A stretch of DNA of 64,000 bases from Arthrobacter sp. zg-Y844. Lineage in GTDB: Bacteria; Actinomycetota; Actinomycetes; Actinomycetales; Micrococcaceae. The stretch is taken from positions 1,178,001-1,242,000 of the forward strand of contig NZ_JANFLS010000001.1 of assembly GCF_024385465.1 (NCBI RefSeq). The letters run 5' to 3'. Both the position numbers and the translations under genes were made by a program. This document shows positions 28,323 to 36,749 of the stretch, in pieces; the first letter of the stretch is position 1; the number at the start of each line of letters is the position of its first letter. The notes under the pieces were generated by a model. It saw nothing but the letters and a program-made list of their open reading frames with translations, did no database searches and was not told where the DNA came from.

Positions 28323-29078
28323 ATGCCCACAGACACATCAGCATCCCTGCAGGGGGCGACGTCGCGGCCGCTGACCGTGGCCTATGTACCGGGCGTGACG
28401 CCGGGCAAATGGATCACCCGCTGGCGTGAACGGCAGGACCAGGAACTGAGGACGTTCCAGTGTGAGGAGCCCGCAGCGCTGGAGGAACTTGCCTCCAACC
28501 GGGCGGACCTGGCGTTTATCCGTATTCCCGCCGAAGGTTTCGCGCGCCCGGACGGCGTGAACGTGATTCCGCTGTACGAAGAGCAGCCGGTGGCCGCTGC
28601 CTCAAAGGAGCACCCGCTGGCGGCCTTCGACGCCGTCGACCTCGCCGATCTCGACGGCGAGACGATCCTGGACATTGACGAGATGGGCGGGGCCGCCGTC
28701 GCCCTTGAGGTGGCTGCCGCCGGCAGCGGTGTTGTGATCCTCCCCATGTCCGTAGCCCGCCTGCACTCCCGGAAGGACGTTGCAGCGCGGCCCGTGAACG
28801 GTGTTCCGGCAACACGGATCGGAATTGCCTGGTTGCAGGACCGGGACGAGCCGGACATCGAAGAGTTCATCGGGGTGGTGCGGGGACGGACCGCGAACAG
28901 CTCCCGCCAGCCCTCCATCCAGGCTGAACAGAAGTCCTCGGCCAAGAAGCGGACCAAGGAGCGCCAGGCCCGGAGCGCGGCCAAGCCCGCGGCAAAGTCC
29001 GCGGCAAAATCCGGCGGGCGTCCCGCAGGCAAGGGAAAAGGCGCAGGCAAGAACGGCAAACCGCGCCGCAGCCGTTGA
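28323..29078 (+). CDS. LysR substrate-binding-domain protein lacking the DNA-binding domain
   Basis: The 251-residue product has the periplasmic-binding-like effector fold of LysR regulators (about residues 15-190), with LTVAYVPGVTPGKW, LASNRADLAFIRIP, VIPLYEEQPVAAASKEHPL and GSGVVILPMSVARL. It has no N-terminal helix-turn-helix, since only ~16 residues precede the domain. The last ~55 residues are a Lys/Ala/Arg-rich tail (KKRTKERQARSAAKPAAKS), which could bind nucleic acid in place of the missing HTH. ATG at 28323 is used; a TTG directly before it is also possible. The ligand and role are unknown. Confidence 0.85.
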   Translation: MPTDTSASLQGATSRPLTVAYVPGVTPGKWITRWRERQDQELRTFQCEEPAALEELASNRADLAFIRIPAEGFARPDGVNVIPLYEEQPVAAASKEHPLAAFDAVDLADLDGETILDIDEMGGAAVALEVAAAGSGVVILPMSVARLHSRKDVAARPVNGVPATRIGIAWLQDRDEPDIEEFIGVVRGRTANSSRQPSIQAEQKSSAKKRTKERQARSAAKPAAKSAAKSGGRPAGKGKGAGKNGKPRRSR

Positions 29079-29147
29079 AGCACCGTTGATTCCACAGCTG
29101 ATCCGGCACTGCTGACACCGGCCGGGGCCGGAGGTACCCTTTCGCAG

Positions 29148-29525
29148 ATGCGGATCAAAATGAGCGGCATCCATGTGGTCGACCCGGAACGTGCCTACGA
29201 GTTCTACACGGGTACCCTTGGCCTGGAACCCTTGATGGCCATGCCGGAGTACAACCTGTTCATTGTCTGTTCGCCTGAAGATCCGGGTGGTCCGGGGCTG
29301 CTGCTCGAACCCAGCGACAACCCGGTTGCCGAAGCGTACCGGACGGGGCTGTACCGGGAGCAGCTGCCCGTGCTGGTGCTTGGCGTACCGGATGTGCAGG
29401 CGGAGTATGAGCGGTTATCGGGGCTCGGCGTCCAGTTCCTCGGTGAACCCACCCTTGATTCGACGGGCGCCCAGGCGGTTTTCGACGACGGCTGCGGCAA
29501 CTACCTCCAGCTTCACCAGGACTAA
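29148..29525 (+). CDS. VOC family protein (glyoxalase/bleomycin-resistance fold)
   Basis: The 125-residue protein has the two beta-alpha-beta-beta-beta modules of the vicinal oxygen chelate fold: IHVVDPERAYEFYTGTLGL, then VLGVPDVQAEYERLSGLGVQF and AVFDDGCGNYLQLHQ. The final GNYLQL strand is the typical end of such domains. It may be a metal-dependent lyase/dioxygenase or a binding protein; nothing in the sequence or context decides the substrate. The ATG lies 69 bases after the LysR-effector gene on the same strand. Confidence 0.88.
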   Translation: MRIKMSGIHVVDPERAYEFYTGTLGLEPLMAMPEYNLFIVCSPEDPGGPGLLLEPSDNPVAEAYRTGLYREQLPVLVLGVPDVQAEYERLSGLGVQFLGEPTLDSTGAQAVFDDGCGNYLQLHQD

Positions 29526-29576
29526 CGCGGAGGCGGCGGTGCCCAGACCGCCGTCCAGCGCCTGGGAACACCGCCG

Positions 29577-31307
29577 CTAGCGTTCCCCCAGCCGCGGGCG
29601 GAGGCGGGATTCCTCCAGGTCCAGCAGCCGCTGCGCCTCCGAAAGGGTTCGGGACGCATAGCGTCCCTCACGGCGGGCCAGCAGCAACTGGTCCCGTTCG
29701 GCCTCGACGACGGCGCGGCGCAGTACGCGGTATTGGAGCTGCGGCGTCGGATCCTCATTTTCCCCGAGTGCACGTACCCGTTCCCAGGCCAGTTCGCTGC
29801 GGAGGAAGGTGCTCTGGCGGACCCTTTCGACGACATCCGGGTCCACCTCCCGGCGTACGCCCGGGCATTGCGCAGGCTGCTCCAGAACGCTGAGCCCGGC
29901 ACCGCTGAGCTCGTCCAGCAGCTTGGCCAGCTCCCTCTGGTCCGATGCCACATCCCGGCCCTGAACCCCCAGGAGGCGGATCAGCCACGGCAGGGTGACG
30001 CCCTGCAGCAGCAGGGTTGCCACGGCCACCGTGAAAGCGATCAGCACCAGCTGCTCGTGGTACGGGGTCTGCTCCGGCAGGGACTGGGCCGCGGCCAGGG
30101 TCACCACGCCCCGCATACCGGACCAGGAGATCACCATGCCGCCGCGCCAGCCCAAACCCTCGCGGCCGAGTTGCTCGACGTCGGCCCGGCGGCGGAGGTA
30201 GAGCAGCTCGGCCCGCCGATGCCGCCTGCGCTGCCGATCGTCGTTCAGCCCGCCAGCCTTGATCCGGTCCAGGCCCAGCCGGAACCGCTTGGTCCGCCGT
30301 TCCTGGTGACGGACCTTCAGCCGCAGCAGGTAGATCAGCGGAGTAACCCAGGCGAAGCGCAGCAGGATCAGCAGCACGGTGGTTGCCAGGCCGATCAGTA
30401 CGGCATCGAGGACCGGAAGGAGGCTGGCGTCGATGTTCTCCACCAGATGCCGCAGTTCGAGTCCCATTAGGAGGAAAACGCCGTTTTCCAATAGGAACTG
30501 GATGGTCCGCCAGTTGATGCTGTCATTGATCCGGGCCTGCGCCGTCAGCGCTGAGGCACTGCGGTGCCCGGTGTACAGCCCGGCCACGACCACGGCGAGG
30601 ACCCCCGAGGCCCCGGCTTCCTCCGCCGGAATGAAGGCAATAAAGGGAACCACAAAGGAGATTGCCGTATCCAGGACCGGATCGGAGAGTTTCGATCGGA
30701 CATAGACCGTGGCCGCGCCTACCAGCAGGCCGACAAGAACGGCAACGACGACCGCGAAACCGAAGTCACCGATGCCGGCCCAGATGCTCGACAGGCCCCC
30801 GGCGGAGGCGGCGACGGCGGAGCGCAGCAGCACCAGGGCGGTGGCATCATTGACCAGCCCCTCGCCTTCGAGCACCGTGACCAGGCGCGGCGGCAGACCC
30901 AGCTTCTTTCCGATCGAAGTGGCAGCGACGGCGTCGGGCGGACTGACGACGGCGCCCAGTGCCACCGCGGCGGCGAAGTTCAGGTCCGGCAGCAGCAGGT
31001 AAAGGAGGAGCCCCGTGGCAAAAGCCGAAAACAGGACGAGGAAGACGGACAACGAGGAAATGGCACCGATGTTGCGCCGGAAGTCCACCACGGGGACGTT
31101 CACCGCGGCGGCATAGAGCAATGGGGGCAGCACCCCCATCAGGATCCATTCGTGCGGAACGGAGAACTCCGGCACGCCCGGCGTGTAGGAAAGCGCCAGC
31201 CCCACCACCACCAGGATCAGCGGTGCAGCTATCCCGAGGCGTTTGGAAAAGGCAGCAACCGTCACAATGACGGCAACACCCACTACAGCAAAAAGAGCCA
31301 GTTCCAC
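29577..31307 (-). CDS. Na+/H+ antiporter, CPA1/NhaP family
   Basis: The 576-residue product exchanges protons for Na+ (or K+) across the membrane. About 12 hydrophobic segments cover residues 1-420. CPA1 landmarks include GVLPPLLYAAAVNVP, GAVVSPPDAVAATSIGKKLGLP, the EGEGLVNDATALVLLR ion-site helix and WSGMRGVVTLAAAQSLP. The C-terminal ~130 residues form a charged cytoplasmic domain with DQRELAKLLDELSGAGLSVLE. The start is GTG. It stands alone between a VOC gene (convergent) and the YdjM-like gene (same strand, 46 bases away). Confidence 0.94.
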   Translation of the reverse strand: MELALFAVVGVAVIVTVAAFSKRLGIAAPLILVVVGLALSYTPGVPEFSVPHEWILMGVLPPLLYAAAVNVPVVDFRRNIGAISSLSVFLVLFSAFATGLLLYLLLPDLNFAAAVALGAVVSPPDAVAATSIGKKLGLPPRLVTVLEGEGLVNDATALVLLRSAVAASAGGLSSIWAGIGDFGFAVVVAVLVGLLVGAATVYVRSKLSDPVLDTAISFVVPFIAFIPAEEAGASGVLAVVVAGLYTGHRSASALTAQARINDSINWRTIQFLLENGVFLLMGLELRHLVENIDASLLPVLDAVLIGLATTVLLILLRFAWVTPLIYLLRLKVRHQERRTKRFRLGLDRIKAGGLNDDRQRRRHRRAELLYLRRRADVEQLGREGLGWRGGMVISWSGMRGVVTLAAAQSLPEQTPYHEQLVLIAFTVAVATLLLQGVTLPWLIRLLGVQGRDVASDQRELAKLLDELSGAGLSVLEQPAQCPGVRREVDPDVVERVRQSTFLRSELAWERVRALGENEDPTPQLQYRVLRRAVVEAERDQLLLARREGRYASRTLSEAQRLLDLEESRLRPRLGER

Positions 31308-31353
31308 ACTTCAACTTTAGTCCCGCCCGGGTGTGCTCCCGTCCCCGGAAGGG

Positions 31354-32130
31354 CTAGGTATAGGGGGACCAGCCGGTCAGCGCCGTCATGCCGTCCACGG
31401 TGACGCCGTAAATCGCGTAAATGGTCACGGGCACCATCAGGGCCCATTCCCGCCATGAGCCGGCCGCGCCGATCAGGGGCAGCGAGAAGCAGCCGCTGCT
31501 CCGCCAGAGCTTACTGACAACAGGGAATCGGACCAGGGACCGCGGGCGTTTGATCCGCAGCGGCCACAGGATCATTACGCCCTGGTGGGTGAGGAGGTCG
31601 CCGACAATATGCACTGCCACGCCCAGGCCCACCGCCACCGGCAGCCAGTCATTGTTTTCCGGGGCATAGACGGCAATGAACCCCGAGAAAACCAGGGCGA
31701 GGAACCAGCTGCGAACCGGTCCGCCGGCGATTTTCAGCGCCTTGAAGGCAAATCCCATCAGCAGGACGGACAGGATCCCCGCGCCCACCGCCACTGATCC
31801 GAAGACCGGCACCTCGGTGGTCACTTTGCCCAGTGCTGTCGCCAGCGCCACGAAGACCGCCAGCCCGAGCAGGGAATGCGTGCCGCGCCGGTGGCCGCCG
31901 CTGACGGCCTCCGTAAAGCGGGCAAGGATTTTGGTGAGCGGGGGAAGGGAATGGGCAATGGTCCCGCTGTGATGGTCGAGATCGGGCAGCAGGGCAGCGC
32001 CGGCGGTCAACAGGGCACCGGTGACGACGCCGAGCGGCGTCACCGGATACCAGCCGAAGGCGTGGGGAGCGGTGGAGGCGACGGCAACCCAGGCCGCAGC
32101 GCCGCTAGCGGCATGGTGGCCACCCATCAT
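31354..32130 (-). CDS. YdjM-like membrane-bound metal-dependent hydrolase (DUF457)
   Basis: This is a 258-residue integral membrane protein with the histidine/aspartate motifs of the family: MMGGHHAASGAA, LLPDLDHHSGTIAHS, SGGHRRGTHSLLG and HIVGDLLTHQGVMILWP. E. coli YdjM is LexA-regulated and of unknown function; the conserved His/Asp suggest a metal-dependent hydrolase. Five to six hydrophobic helices are visible. GGAAGGA precedes the start. The substrate is unknown. Confidence 0.9.
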   Translation of the reverse strand: MMGGHHAASGAAAWVAVASTAPHAFGWYPVTPLGVVTGALLTAGAALLPDLDHHSGTIAHSLPPLTKILARFTEAVSGGHRRGTHSLLGLAVFVALATALGKVTTEVPVFGSVAVGAGILSVLLMGFAFKALKIAGGPVRSWFLALVFSGFIAVYAPENNDWLPVAVGLGVAVHIVGDLLTHQGVMILWPLRIKRPRSLVRFPVVSKLWRSSGCFSLPLIGAAGSWREWALMVPVTIYAIYGVTVDGMTALTGWSPYT

Positions 32131-32244
32131 GGTTGAAAAGTCCTTCCAGAGGGCGGTGCAGGCGCCAAAAGAGTTTATTGAAGCTACCTATTTTTCCACG
32201 GTTTCTTCGGGCCTTCGTTCACCTTGGGCCGAGGGCGCAGGTGC

Positions 32245-32763
32245 TTAGGCAACTGTGAATCCCAGGTGCCTAAGAATGGCCTCCACGATTTCCGCAGGAG
32301 AATCCGTTATTTCAATCCGGATACCGGCCTCGTCCAGTGAAAGCGGCTCCAACGTGCTCAACTGCGAGGGAAGCAGGGACGGCGGCATGAAATGTCCGCT
32401 TCGGGTTTTCATGCGTTCGGCAAGCACCTCGCTGCTCCCGTCCAGGTGGACGAACGTAACGTCCCCGGTTGCCTGCGCAAGGACGTTCCGGTACGTGCGT
32501 TTCAACGCGGAACAAGTGACGATGGTGCACCGGCCGTTTTCCGCCTGGACACCCATCCAGTCGCGGATGGCGTAGAGCCACGGCCAACGGTCGTCGTCGT
32601 CCAGGGGGACGCCGGCGGACATCTTGGCAATATTAACGGCCGGATGGAACTCATCAGCCTCTGCGGCGATCCATCCGAGCCGTTTGGAAAGCAGGTTGGC
32701 GATGGTGGTTTTGCCCGATCCGGCAACACCCATGATGACGAGGTGCTGTGCAGTTTGGGACAT
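32245..32763 (-). CDS. gntK: Gluconokinase
   Basis: GntK phosphorylates gluconate to 6-phosphogluconate, feeding the pentose phosphate pathway. The 172-residue product has Walker A GVAGSGKT (12-19), then ADEFHPAVNIAKMSAGVPLDD, the segment RWPWLYAIRDWM, CSALKRTYRNVL and HFMPPSLLPSQLSTLEP, all typical of the GntK/thermoresistant family. The ATG at 32763 has AAGGAGAT 5 bases upstream. The divergent neighbour is an FCD-type GntR regulator that presumably controls it. No gluconate permease gene is adjacent. Confidence 0.95.
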   Translation of the reverse strand: MSQTAQHLVIMGVAGSGKTTIANLLSKRLGWIAAEADEFHPAVNIAKMSAGVPLDDDDRWPWLYAIRDWMGVQAENGRCTIVTCSALKRTYRNVLAQATGDVTFVHLDGSSEVLAERMKTRSGHFMPPSLLPSQLSTLEPLSLDEAGIRIEITDSPAEIVEAILRHLGFTVA

Positions 32764-32980
32764 TGAAATCTCCTTGGGACGCCGTTGTCGCGGGTTCGGA
32801 CCGGTTTGCTGACCCGAACTTCTGAGCACAAAGGTATCACCAACTGATGGAGCGGGACCGGATGAATCGGGGCACCGTTGGCGGCTGATCAAAGGCGGGC
32901 CTCGGAGGCTAGGCTGAAGCAGGGGGCGGGTGGCCGGTCTCAGCGGTATCCCCGCCGATTAGGCGCCCCCACTCATATGC

Positions 32981-32992
32981 ATTCTAGGGAAT
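32981..32992. promoter_or_regulatory. Possible operator in the gntK-gntR gap
   Basis: ATTC-TAGG-GAAT is a small perfect inverted repeat 33 bases before the regulator start, in a 261-base divergent gap. A regulator site is expected here, but the arms are only 4 bp. Confidence 0.3.
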
Positions 32993-33024
32993 ATACAAAG
33001 GAACGTAGCTGGAAAGATGCGGAT

Positions 33025-33729
33025 ATGAACGAACATGCCGGCCCGCCGGCCGCGGTCCTGAACGCCCGGATCATCGAGGTCCTGGGCCAGGACATAACCT
33101 CCGGTGTGCTTGCCCCGGGGGACCGGCTCACGCTTGACGGGCTGCAGCAGGAGTTCGGAGTTTCTCGAACCGTGGTCCGCGACTGCATGCGGATCCTCGA
33201 GTCCATGAACCTGGTGTATTCCAAGCGCCGGGTCGGCATTGTGGTGCAGGAACCCCAGCTGTGGAATGTGTTCGATCCGCGGATCATCAAGTGGCGCCTG
33301 GCCGGGCCGGGCCGGGCGGAGCAGTTCCGCACCCTGACCGAACTGCGGGTGGGGGTGGAGCCGGTAGCCGCGGCGGCCGCAGCCAGTCACGCGGCACCAG
33401 CTGAGCGGGACCGGATGGTGGAGCTGGCCGCGGAGCTTCGAAGGCTCGGCGAAGCGGGGGAGCTGGATGAGTTCCTGCAGGCCGATATTGAATTCCATAC
33501 GTTGCTGCTGCGTTCCAGCGGCAACGACATGTTCGCCTCGCTTCAGGACGTGGTTGCCGAAGTGCTTACCGGCCGCACCCGGCAGGGCATGATGCCGGCG
33601 AACCCGAGCGAGGCTGCCCTCCGGGGGCATGTGCTGGTGGCGGACGCCGTCGCCGCCGGCGACGGCGCTGCCGCGCTGGCGCACATGATGGATCTACTGG
33701 AAGAAGTACGGCAGGCGATCGCGGGTTAG
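33025..33729 (+). CDS. FadR/GntR-family transcriptional regulator (FCD domain), likely gluconate repressor
   Basis: The 234-residue product has a winged helix-turn-helix (~10-72; LDGLQQEFGVSRTVVRDCMRILESMNLV) and an FCD effector domain (~95-225). The FCD metal/ligand residues lie in ADIEFHTLLLRSSGN and GHVLVADAVAAGD. The ATG at 33025 is chosen because GGAAAG lies 8 bases upstream and the HTH begins soon after; the frame is open back to 32878. Divergence from gntK makes gluconate or a phosphogluconate the probable effector, as for GntR1/2 of Corynebacterium. Confidence 0.88.
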   Translation: MNEHAGPPAAVLNARIIEVLGQDITSGVLAPGDRLTLDGLQQEFGVSRTVVRDCMRILESMNLVYSKRRVGIVVQEPQLWNVFDPRIIKWRLAGPGRAEQFRTLTELRVGVEPVAAAAAASHAAPAERDRMVELAAELRRLGEAGELDEFLQADIEFHTLLLRSSGNDMFASLQDVVAEVLTGRTRQGMMPANPSEAALRGHVLVADAVAAGDGAAALAHMMDLLEEVRQAIAG

Positions 33730-33778
33730 CCGAGCCACTGGGCGCAGCTGAATGCCGGCAGTGCGGGGGACGGCAAAG

Positions 33779-33811
33779 GCCGGCGCACCCCTGGAAAAGG
33801 GATACGCCGGC
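33779..33811. terminator. Hairpin between gntR and dps
   Basis: GCCGGCG and CGCCGGC, with additional inner pairs CCCT/AGGG, form a stem between two convergent genes. Confidence 0.65.
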
Positions 33812-33826
33812 CCGGAAGCCGGAGTC

Positions 33827-34324
33827 CTAGCGGGTCGGTTTCAGGTTGCTGTCTTCGGGTGTGACTACCTCTGCCGTGGCGGAAATGTTCTCGGCATCCA
33901 CCATCCAGGCGTACTGCTCCAGCTTGGCAATAAAGCCGTGCAGGATGTCCGCAGTGGTCGGATCCTCTTCGTCCACCTGGTCGTGCACGTCGCGCATGGT
34001 CTTGACGACGGCCTCGAGCATGGCGACCACGTGCGTCACGGTATCGCTGGTGTCAACCAGTCCGGCGGGGAACGGCGGCAGGCTGGTGCCGTTGGCCACT
34101 GCCACGCTTCGGCCGTCCGGAACGGCGCGGAGGGCACGCATGCGCTCGGCCAGTTCATCCGCGAAGATGCGCGCGTCGTCAATGATCTCGTCAAGCTGCA
34201 GGTGCAGGTCCCGGAAGTTCTTACCTACTACGTTCCAGTGGGCCTGCTTGCCCTGCAGGTGCAGTTCGATCATGTCCACCAGGACGGCCTGCAGGTTGGT
34301 GGTCAGCTCTTCAGATGCCTTCAT
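33827..34324 (-). CDS. dps: Dps family ferroxidase / DNA-protecting ferritin
   Basis: Dps forms a 12-subunit shell that oxidises and stores iron and can shield DNA in stress and stationary phase. The 165-residue product has the ferroxidase ligands in their exact spacing: His29 and His41 (HWNVVGKNFRDLH), Asp56 and Glu60 (DELAER). ATG at 34324 follows GGAGGAAAC; homology also starts there. A hairpin ends the transcript. The 272-base divergent gap to the SRPBCC gene holds the promoters of both. Confidence 0.95.
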   Translation of the reverse strand: MKASEELTTNLQAVLVDMIELHLQGKQAHWNVVGKNFRDLHLQLDEIIDDARIFADELAERMRALRAVPDGRSVAVANGTSLPPFPAGLVDTSDTVTHVVAMLEAVVKTMRDVHDQVDEEDPTTADILHGFIAKLEQYAWMVDAENISATAEVVTPEDSNLKPTR

Positions 34325-34596
34325 GTTTCCTCCAGATATTGACGAAAAATGAGTACTGGACTCACCTGCCGGAAAAAGTCCGGACACTGCAGTGCACAGC
34401 GCCGCCGGCAGGTGGATTGTTCCCCAGCCTAACCCCGGGACGCAGCTCGGAACAGAATGGACCGGTTCCCGGGACAGCTAATATAAGCAACCTTACTTCC
34501 AGTTGAAGTGACTTGTCGTCCTGTGTACGGTGAGGAAAACGGGGCCTGTGAGAAACGGCCCGGCCAAGGCAGGATTCGTACTACCGGAGGGACAGC

Positions 34597-35187
34597 ATGA
34601 CCACCGTAGAAGAGTCAATCGACGTATCAGTACCGGTTACCACCGCTTACAACCAGTGGACCCAGTTCGAGTCCTTCCCCCACTTCATGGGCGGCGTTCT
34701 CTCCATTACCCAGCTTTCGGACACCACCACACACTGGGTGACCAAGGTGGCCGGCGTCGAGCGGGAATTCGACACGGAAATCACCGAGCAGCACCCGGAT
34801 GAGCGGGTCGCCTGGAAGAGTACGGACGGAAAGTCCCATGCCGGCGTCGTAACGTTCCACCGCCTGGGCGACGCCGAGACCCGGGTGACCGTCCAACTGG
34901 ACTGGGATCCCGAAAACATCGTTGAGAAGCTGGGGTCCGTGGTCGGCGCCGATGACCGGCAGGTCAAGGCCGACCTCGCTCGTTTCAAGGAATTCATTGA
35001 AAGCCGCGGATCGGAAACGGGTTCGTGGCGGGGAAATGTTGACGCTCCCGGTAATGCCGCCACCGGCGCGGCCGGCACGGCTCCCGTAGGACCTACCTCC
35101 ACCGACACATCGCGGCTGGCGGCAGCCCCGGACGCGGATCCGGCGATGGATGACCCGGAATCCGGCGGACCCCGGGCCGGCCTCTAG
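34597..35187 (+). CDS. SRPBCC family protein (CoxG/SMU-like) with disordered tail
   Basis: The 196-residue product has a START/Bet v1-like SRPBCC fold in residues ~1-140 (MTTVEESIDVSVPVTTAYNQ, WTQFESFPHFMGGV, RVAWKSTDGKSHAGVVTFH, VKADLARFKEFIESRG). A low-complexity Gly/Ala/Pro/Thr tail of ~55 residues follows. GGAGGGAC precedes the ATG. Proteins of this type are often linked with stress genes in actinobacteria, and the neighbour here is dps. The ligand is unknown. A strong terminator follows. Confidence 0.88.
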   Translation: MTTVEESIDVSVPVTTAYNQWTQFESFPHFMGGVLSITQLSDTTTHWVTKVAGVEREFDTEITEQHPDERVAWKSTDGKSHAGVVTFHRLGDAETRVTVQLDWDPENIVEKLGSVVGADDRQVKADLARFKEFIESRGSETGSWRGNVDAPGNAATGAAGTAPVGPTSTDTSRLAAAPDADPAMDDPESGGPRAGL

Positions 35188-35204
35188 CCGCCCGGCTGGT
35201 TAAG

Positions 35205-35243
35205 CAAAGACTGCGGATGCCTGCAAGGCATCCGCAGTCTTTG
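35205..35243. terminator. Bidirectional terminator between SRPBCC and Rieske flavoprotein genes
   Basis: AAAGACTGCGGATGCC and its complement form a 16-bp stem with a 5-base loop, extended by C-G at the base. A-rich and T-rich flanks suit both directions. Confidence 0.9.
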
Positions 35244-35263
35244 GTTAAAACCGGGTCCGGAGA

Positions 35264-36748
35264 TCAGGCGGGATCGAGGTTCTTAACCGCGGGACCTTCC
35301 AGCAGCGTTCCCTTGGCCGTGAACCGGGAGCCGTGCAGCGGACAATCCCAGGACTGTTCGGCGTCGTTCCAGTTCAAGACCCCCTTGAGGTGCGGGCACA
35401 CGGCCGACACCCGGCTGGTCTCGCCGGCGACGGTGCAGGTACCCACCGGCTTGCCGTTCTCCCGGGACACCACACCCTGCCCCTCCGGCGGGGCCGTGTC
35501 GGTGCTGTTGACCAGTCCGGCGGCCCAGCCGGTGAGCATGGAGAGCCCCACCTCGGCGTTGTCACGCAGGGTGGACGCGGCATCCAGCGGGGCCACCCGG
35601 GGCTTGTACAGCTCGCGCGCCCACGGGTTCTCTCCGCCGAGAATCTCCGCGCTCAGGGCCAGAGACGCCGCGACGGCATTGGTCATGCCCCACTTGTTGT
35701 AACCGGTGGCTACATAGATGTTGGATCCCATCAGCGGCAACTGCCCGACGTAGGGCAGGCTGCGTGCCGGCGAGTAATCCTGCGCCGACCAGGCATAGCT
35801 GGCCGCGCTTCCCACCGCGAAGTTCTCCTCGGTCCAGTCCACCAGATCGTCCACCAGTTCCTGGGTGTGCTTTTTCCGCCCGACCGTGTGCCCGTTGCCC
35901 CCGGCGAGCAGGTAGGAAATACCGTCTGCCTCCGCGGTCCGCAGGGAGCGGGTGGGCGAATCGACGGAGAGGTACATGCCCTGCGGAACCGTTCCCGTCA
36001 CCGGCAGGGCCACTGCGTAGGAACGCTCGGGTTTCAGGACGGCAAAGTAGCCGCCGCGGTCAAGGATCGGGATGCCGGTGGCCAGCACCAGGTGCCGCGC
36101 CGTGACCTCGCCCTGGCTGGTTCCGACCTTGATGCCGGCACCCTCCTCGTGGCGCGCGCCGGTCACCCGGACGCCCTCGATCAGGGTGCCGCCGTGGGCG
36201 CGGTAATCCTTGGCCAGGCCGGCAAGCACAGTCATCGGCTGGATCTGCGCCTGGTCGCGAAGCCGCAGGGCGCCCGTGGTTTCAAAGGGAAGCTCGGTCT
36301 CCGTGGTGAACTCGACGTCGAGCCCTGCCTCCTTGGCTGCCTCGTGTTCCTTCCGCAGGCTCTTGAGTCCCTGCTCGGTGGTGGCGTAGGTGTACGCGTC
36401 CCGGACCTCGTAGCCAATCCCGTTTTCGTCGCAGAATCGCAGCAGCCAGCTTTGTCCCTGCCGGTTGGCTTCCACATACTGGCGGGCAGTCTCCGCGTTA
36501 TGATGCGACGTGATGCTGGACAGCTGTGTTCCCTGCAGGAGGGAAACCTTGGCCGTGGTGTTGCCGGTAGCGACCGCACCTACCGTGCGTGCTTCCAGGA
36601 TGGCCACGCGCTGTCCGCTGCGTGCCAGCAGGGCTGCCGTGGTGAGGCCGGTGAGTCCGGCGCCGACCACCACGGTGTCGTAGGACGCCCCGGGGTCGAA
36701 GGGATCAGAGGGTATAACGGGCGCGGTATCGAGCCATAGAGATTTCAA
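35264..36748 (-). CDS. FAD-dependent oxidoreductase with C-terminal Rieske [2Fe-2S] domain
   Basis: The 494-residue product is a DAO-type flavoprotein (residues ~20-380; FAD fingerprint VVVGAGLTGLTTAALLARSG, and the late YVATGYNKWGMTNAVAASL) fused to a Rieske domain in the last ~95 residues. The cluster ligands are CPHL and CPLHGS. The layout is like Bacillus YhfW. Substrate and electron partner are unknown. The TTG start at 36748 is preceded by GGAAGGA. It lies 1 base after the SDR stop codon, so the two genes form an operon and may act on related substrates. Confidence 0.9.
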   Translation of the reverse strand: MKSLWLDTAPVIPSDPFDPGASYDTVVVGAGLTGLTTAALLARSGQRVAILEARTVGAVATGNTTAKVSLLQGTQLSSITSHHNAETARQYVEANRQGQSWLLRFCDENGIGYEVRDAYTYATTEQGLKSLRKEHEAAKEAGLDVEFTTETELPFETTGALRLRDQAQIQPMTVLAGLAKDYRAHGGTLIEGVRVTGARHEEGAGIKVGTSQGEVTARHLVLATGIPILDRGGYFAVLKPERSYAVALPVTGTVPQGMYLSVDSPTRSLRTAEADGISYLLAGGNGHTVGRKKHTQELVDDLVDWTEENFAVGSAASYAWSAQDYSPARSLPYVGQLPLMGSNIYVATGYNKWGMTNAVAASLALSAEILGGENPWARELYKPRVAPLDAASTLRDNAEVGLSMLTGWAAGLVNSTDTAPPEGQGVVSRENGKPVGTCTVAGETSRVSAVCPHLKGVLNWNDAEQSWDCPLHGSRFTAKGTLLEGPAVKNLDPA

Positions 36749-36749
36749 G

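Noticed and set aside
34475-34500. Possible iron box (DtxR/IdeR) in the dps promoter region
   Set aside because: Only one half (AAGGTTGC on the - strand) resembles the DtxR consensus; the other half does not match.
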